From the NCBI GenBank assembly GCA_046590705.1, contig JBKJUK010000114.1, positions 1 through 15,539 on the forward strand: DNA of 15,539 nucleotides, given 5' to 3'. Source of the stretch: JBKJUK01 sp046590705 (GTDB lineage Bacteria; Acidobacteriota; Thermoanaerobaculia; Gp7-AA8). Below the pieces are notes generated by a model, which saw only the letters and a list, made by a program, of their open reading frames with translations, was not told the DNA's origin and did no database searches. The position numbers were made by a program, and so were the translations under genes. Of this stretch, positions 15,401 to 15,539 are shown piece by piece (position 1 is the stretch's first letter; each line of letters begins with the position of its first letter).

Positions 15401-15539
15401 AACTGGTTCGCTGACTTTCCCGACCCGGACAACTTCTTTTTCGTATTCTTTCACTCGACGTCGAACACGATTCCAGGAATCAATTTTCACAGCGCCGAAC
15501 TCGACCAGCGGATCGAGGTGGCACGACGCACGAACGACA
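12467..15539 (+). CDS. Methyl-accepting chemotaxis protein fused to a C-terminal family 5 solute-binding domain, 3' end cut
   Basis: One open frame from the ATG at 12467 runs off the window after 1024 codons with no stop. Residues 1-27 are a polar N terminus. Hydrophobic helices at about 28-48 (HFIWIIPVAALLIFLLLYKVF) and 54-77 flank a five-residue loop (TDTDN). The following RRVRSRER fixes a cytoplasmic exit by the positive-inside rule. A HAMP-like segment (RMTAGDLAF, about 94-102) leads into the Ser/Glu/Ala-rich signalling coiled coil, about 150-575. Its hairpin tip VIDEIAGQTNLLALNAA lies near 329-345, followed by GKGFAVVADEIRDLSERT. The domain ends in the usual way (ETSKFRL, 572-577). Five residues later a family 5 binding domain begins (GGSLVTAS at 583, then PSQLTLDP, ELIPGLADKWEV, YRFHLKRNVKFHNGRNMTAQDV, HPVGTGPFVVRE, VRQAFNYAIDRRRIN and NWFADFPDPDNFF). 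About 40-80 residues are probably missing. The expected role is signalling to CheA/CheW from a ligand bound by the cytoplasmic C-terminal domain. No che genes are in view. Confidence 0.9.
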   Translation, partial: MEEQRPVSLDASSRAQPVLERVLLTRNHFIWIIPVAALLIFLLLYKVFTDTDNRIFLGASAAAAVAFMVNALLFEFVRRVRSRERDSSAQLLSRMTAGDLAFGRGEIEQATRSAEMSAAMRALVLGLERTITRFAQLSSDVRRVSEQISSSSRTLARNASNQLLSTETTAGSVKQIDQSINFVQKSMENLSYSAEETSTSILEMSASIDEVSRIAETLSDFVESTASDIEEMIASINEVATNTETFSSFTIQTASSIVQMNATTREIGRSARQSSDFARYVTEAANQGQGAVHGTVDGMRKIQEAVEEAKQALRTLGERSMEIGEIVRVIDEIAGQTNLLALNAAIIAAQAGDKGKGFAVVADEIRDLSERTSVSTEEIRTLITNVQRSVERAVEQMNISSDRVHEGVDLTARAEQTLAKILDLTAQSTQSIDEIARATEEQIRGSEAATQAIEEITKMVQQTANATLQQSQTSRKIGEQTSSVRDYTKHLKRAMHEQESGSKSISRAMDTIMAAVTRVLESSSVLTKESAQIVQAMGVVEDGTRENNFTVSDLNQMATSLGQGASLLTSETSKFRLPEPTRGGSLVTASILPSQLTLDPLYCQFIALIFIQYNIFETLVRFGEGAELIPGLADKWEVLEHGLVYRFHLKRNVKFHNGRNMTAQDVEDSVLRLMSPTNDSPGKWLVRDIVGAQEVLSGKSSKAEGLKVVDEHTIEFRLTEPLAFFLLLLTLPELSIIAVEAARDPEHFRLHPVGTGPFVVREAVDDKHVILERNKNYYIPGIPRLDELRFRLDFKSFKEFAEELVRGNVDIAHRVPLSIAAELQADPAFAPYLLDTVNQHTSYLGYDTQYPPFDRVEVRQAFNYAIDRRRINEKIFSGLGVPAQSLLPPGLLGYDAGLKGYEHDPERARALLSKAGYPSGFTVNYWTWDTDEFYLSGQIELIVEDLEKVGIRVNVSQHSVQETRTNWSTKNHGSIFASNWFADFPDPDNFFFVFFHSTSNTIPGINFHSAELDQRIEVARRTND

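Overview
The window is a bacterial chromosome segment of moderately high GC, and almost every base is accounted for. The organism is not identified. The gene content best fits an Acidobacteriota-like or related deep-branching diderm: an SpoIVB-S55-type secreted protein with the serine motif first, a long lipoprotein-type family 5 binding protein, a c-di-AMP (ydaO-type) leader, and short palindromic and heptamer intergenic repeats. This placement is an inference from family distribution, not from any search.

Layout. From the left edge to about 12.37 kb every protein gene lies on the minus strand. Read in the direction of transcription (right to left) they are: a trans-prenyltransferase (11520-12365), tRNA-Phe (10879-10954), ribonuclease III (rnc), an EnvC-like degenerate LytM protein, an S41/Ctp-like protein, a divergent polysaccharide deacetylase, an S55-domain protein, a beta-propeller protein, a family 5 (oligopeptide-type) substrate-binding lipoprotein, and the start of its DppB-type permease, cut by the left edge. 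rnc, envC-like, ctp-like and deacetylase genes overlap or abut (a 3-base gap, an ATGA overlap and a TGATG overlap). They form one envelope and cell-division operon behind tRNA-Phe and its good sigma70-type promoter. The order EnvC / S41 / divergent deacetylase is a known conserved neighbourhood linked to septal peptidoglycan remodelling.

The only long stretch without a protein gene (10955-11519) is densely structured. It holds the tRNA promoter on the minus strand. On the plus strand it holds a candidate promoter, a strong match to the c-di-AMP riboswitch and a perfect GC-rich intrinsic terminator with a T8 tract. Beyond the terminator are only a palindromic hairpin and a heptamer tandem repeat. 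No plus-strand gene follows, so the riboswitch appears to be orphaned.

From 12467 to the right edge, one open frame on the plus strand (at least 1024 codons, no stop) joins a two-helix membrane anchor, a long methyl-accepting chemotaxis signalling coiled coil, and then a C-terminal family 5 solute-binding domain. A binding domain normally found outside the cell is thus fused behind the cytoplasmic signalling hairpin. It is predicted to be cytoplasmic, recalling the cytoplasmic SBP_bac_5 domain of the regulator SgrR. This fusion is the most unusual object in the window. Secondary points of interest are the orphan c-di-AMP riboswitch, an S41 protein with glycine where the catalytic serine should be, and an S55 protein whose serine motif precedes its GHP motif, the reverse of SpoIVB.
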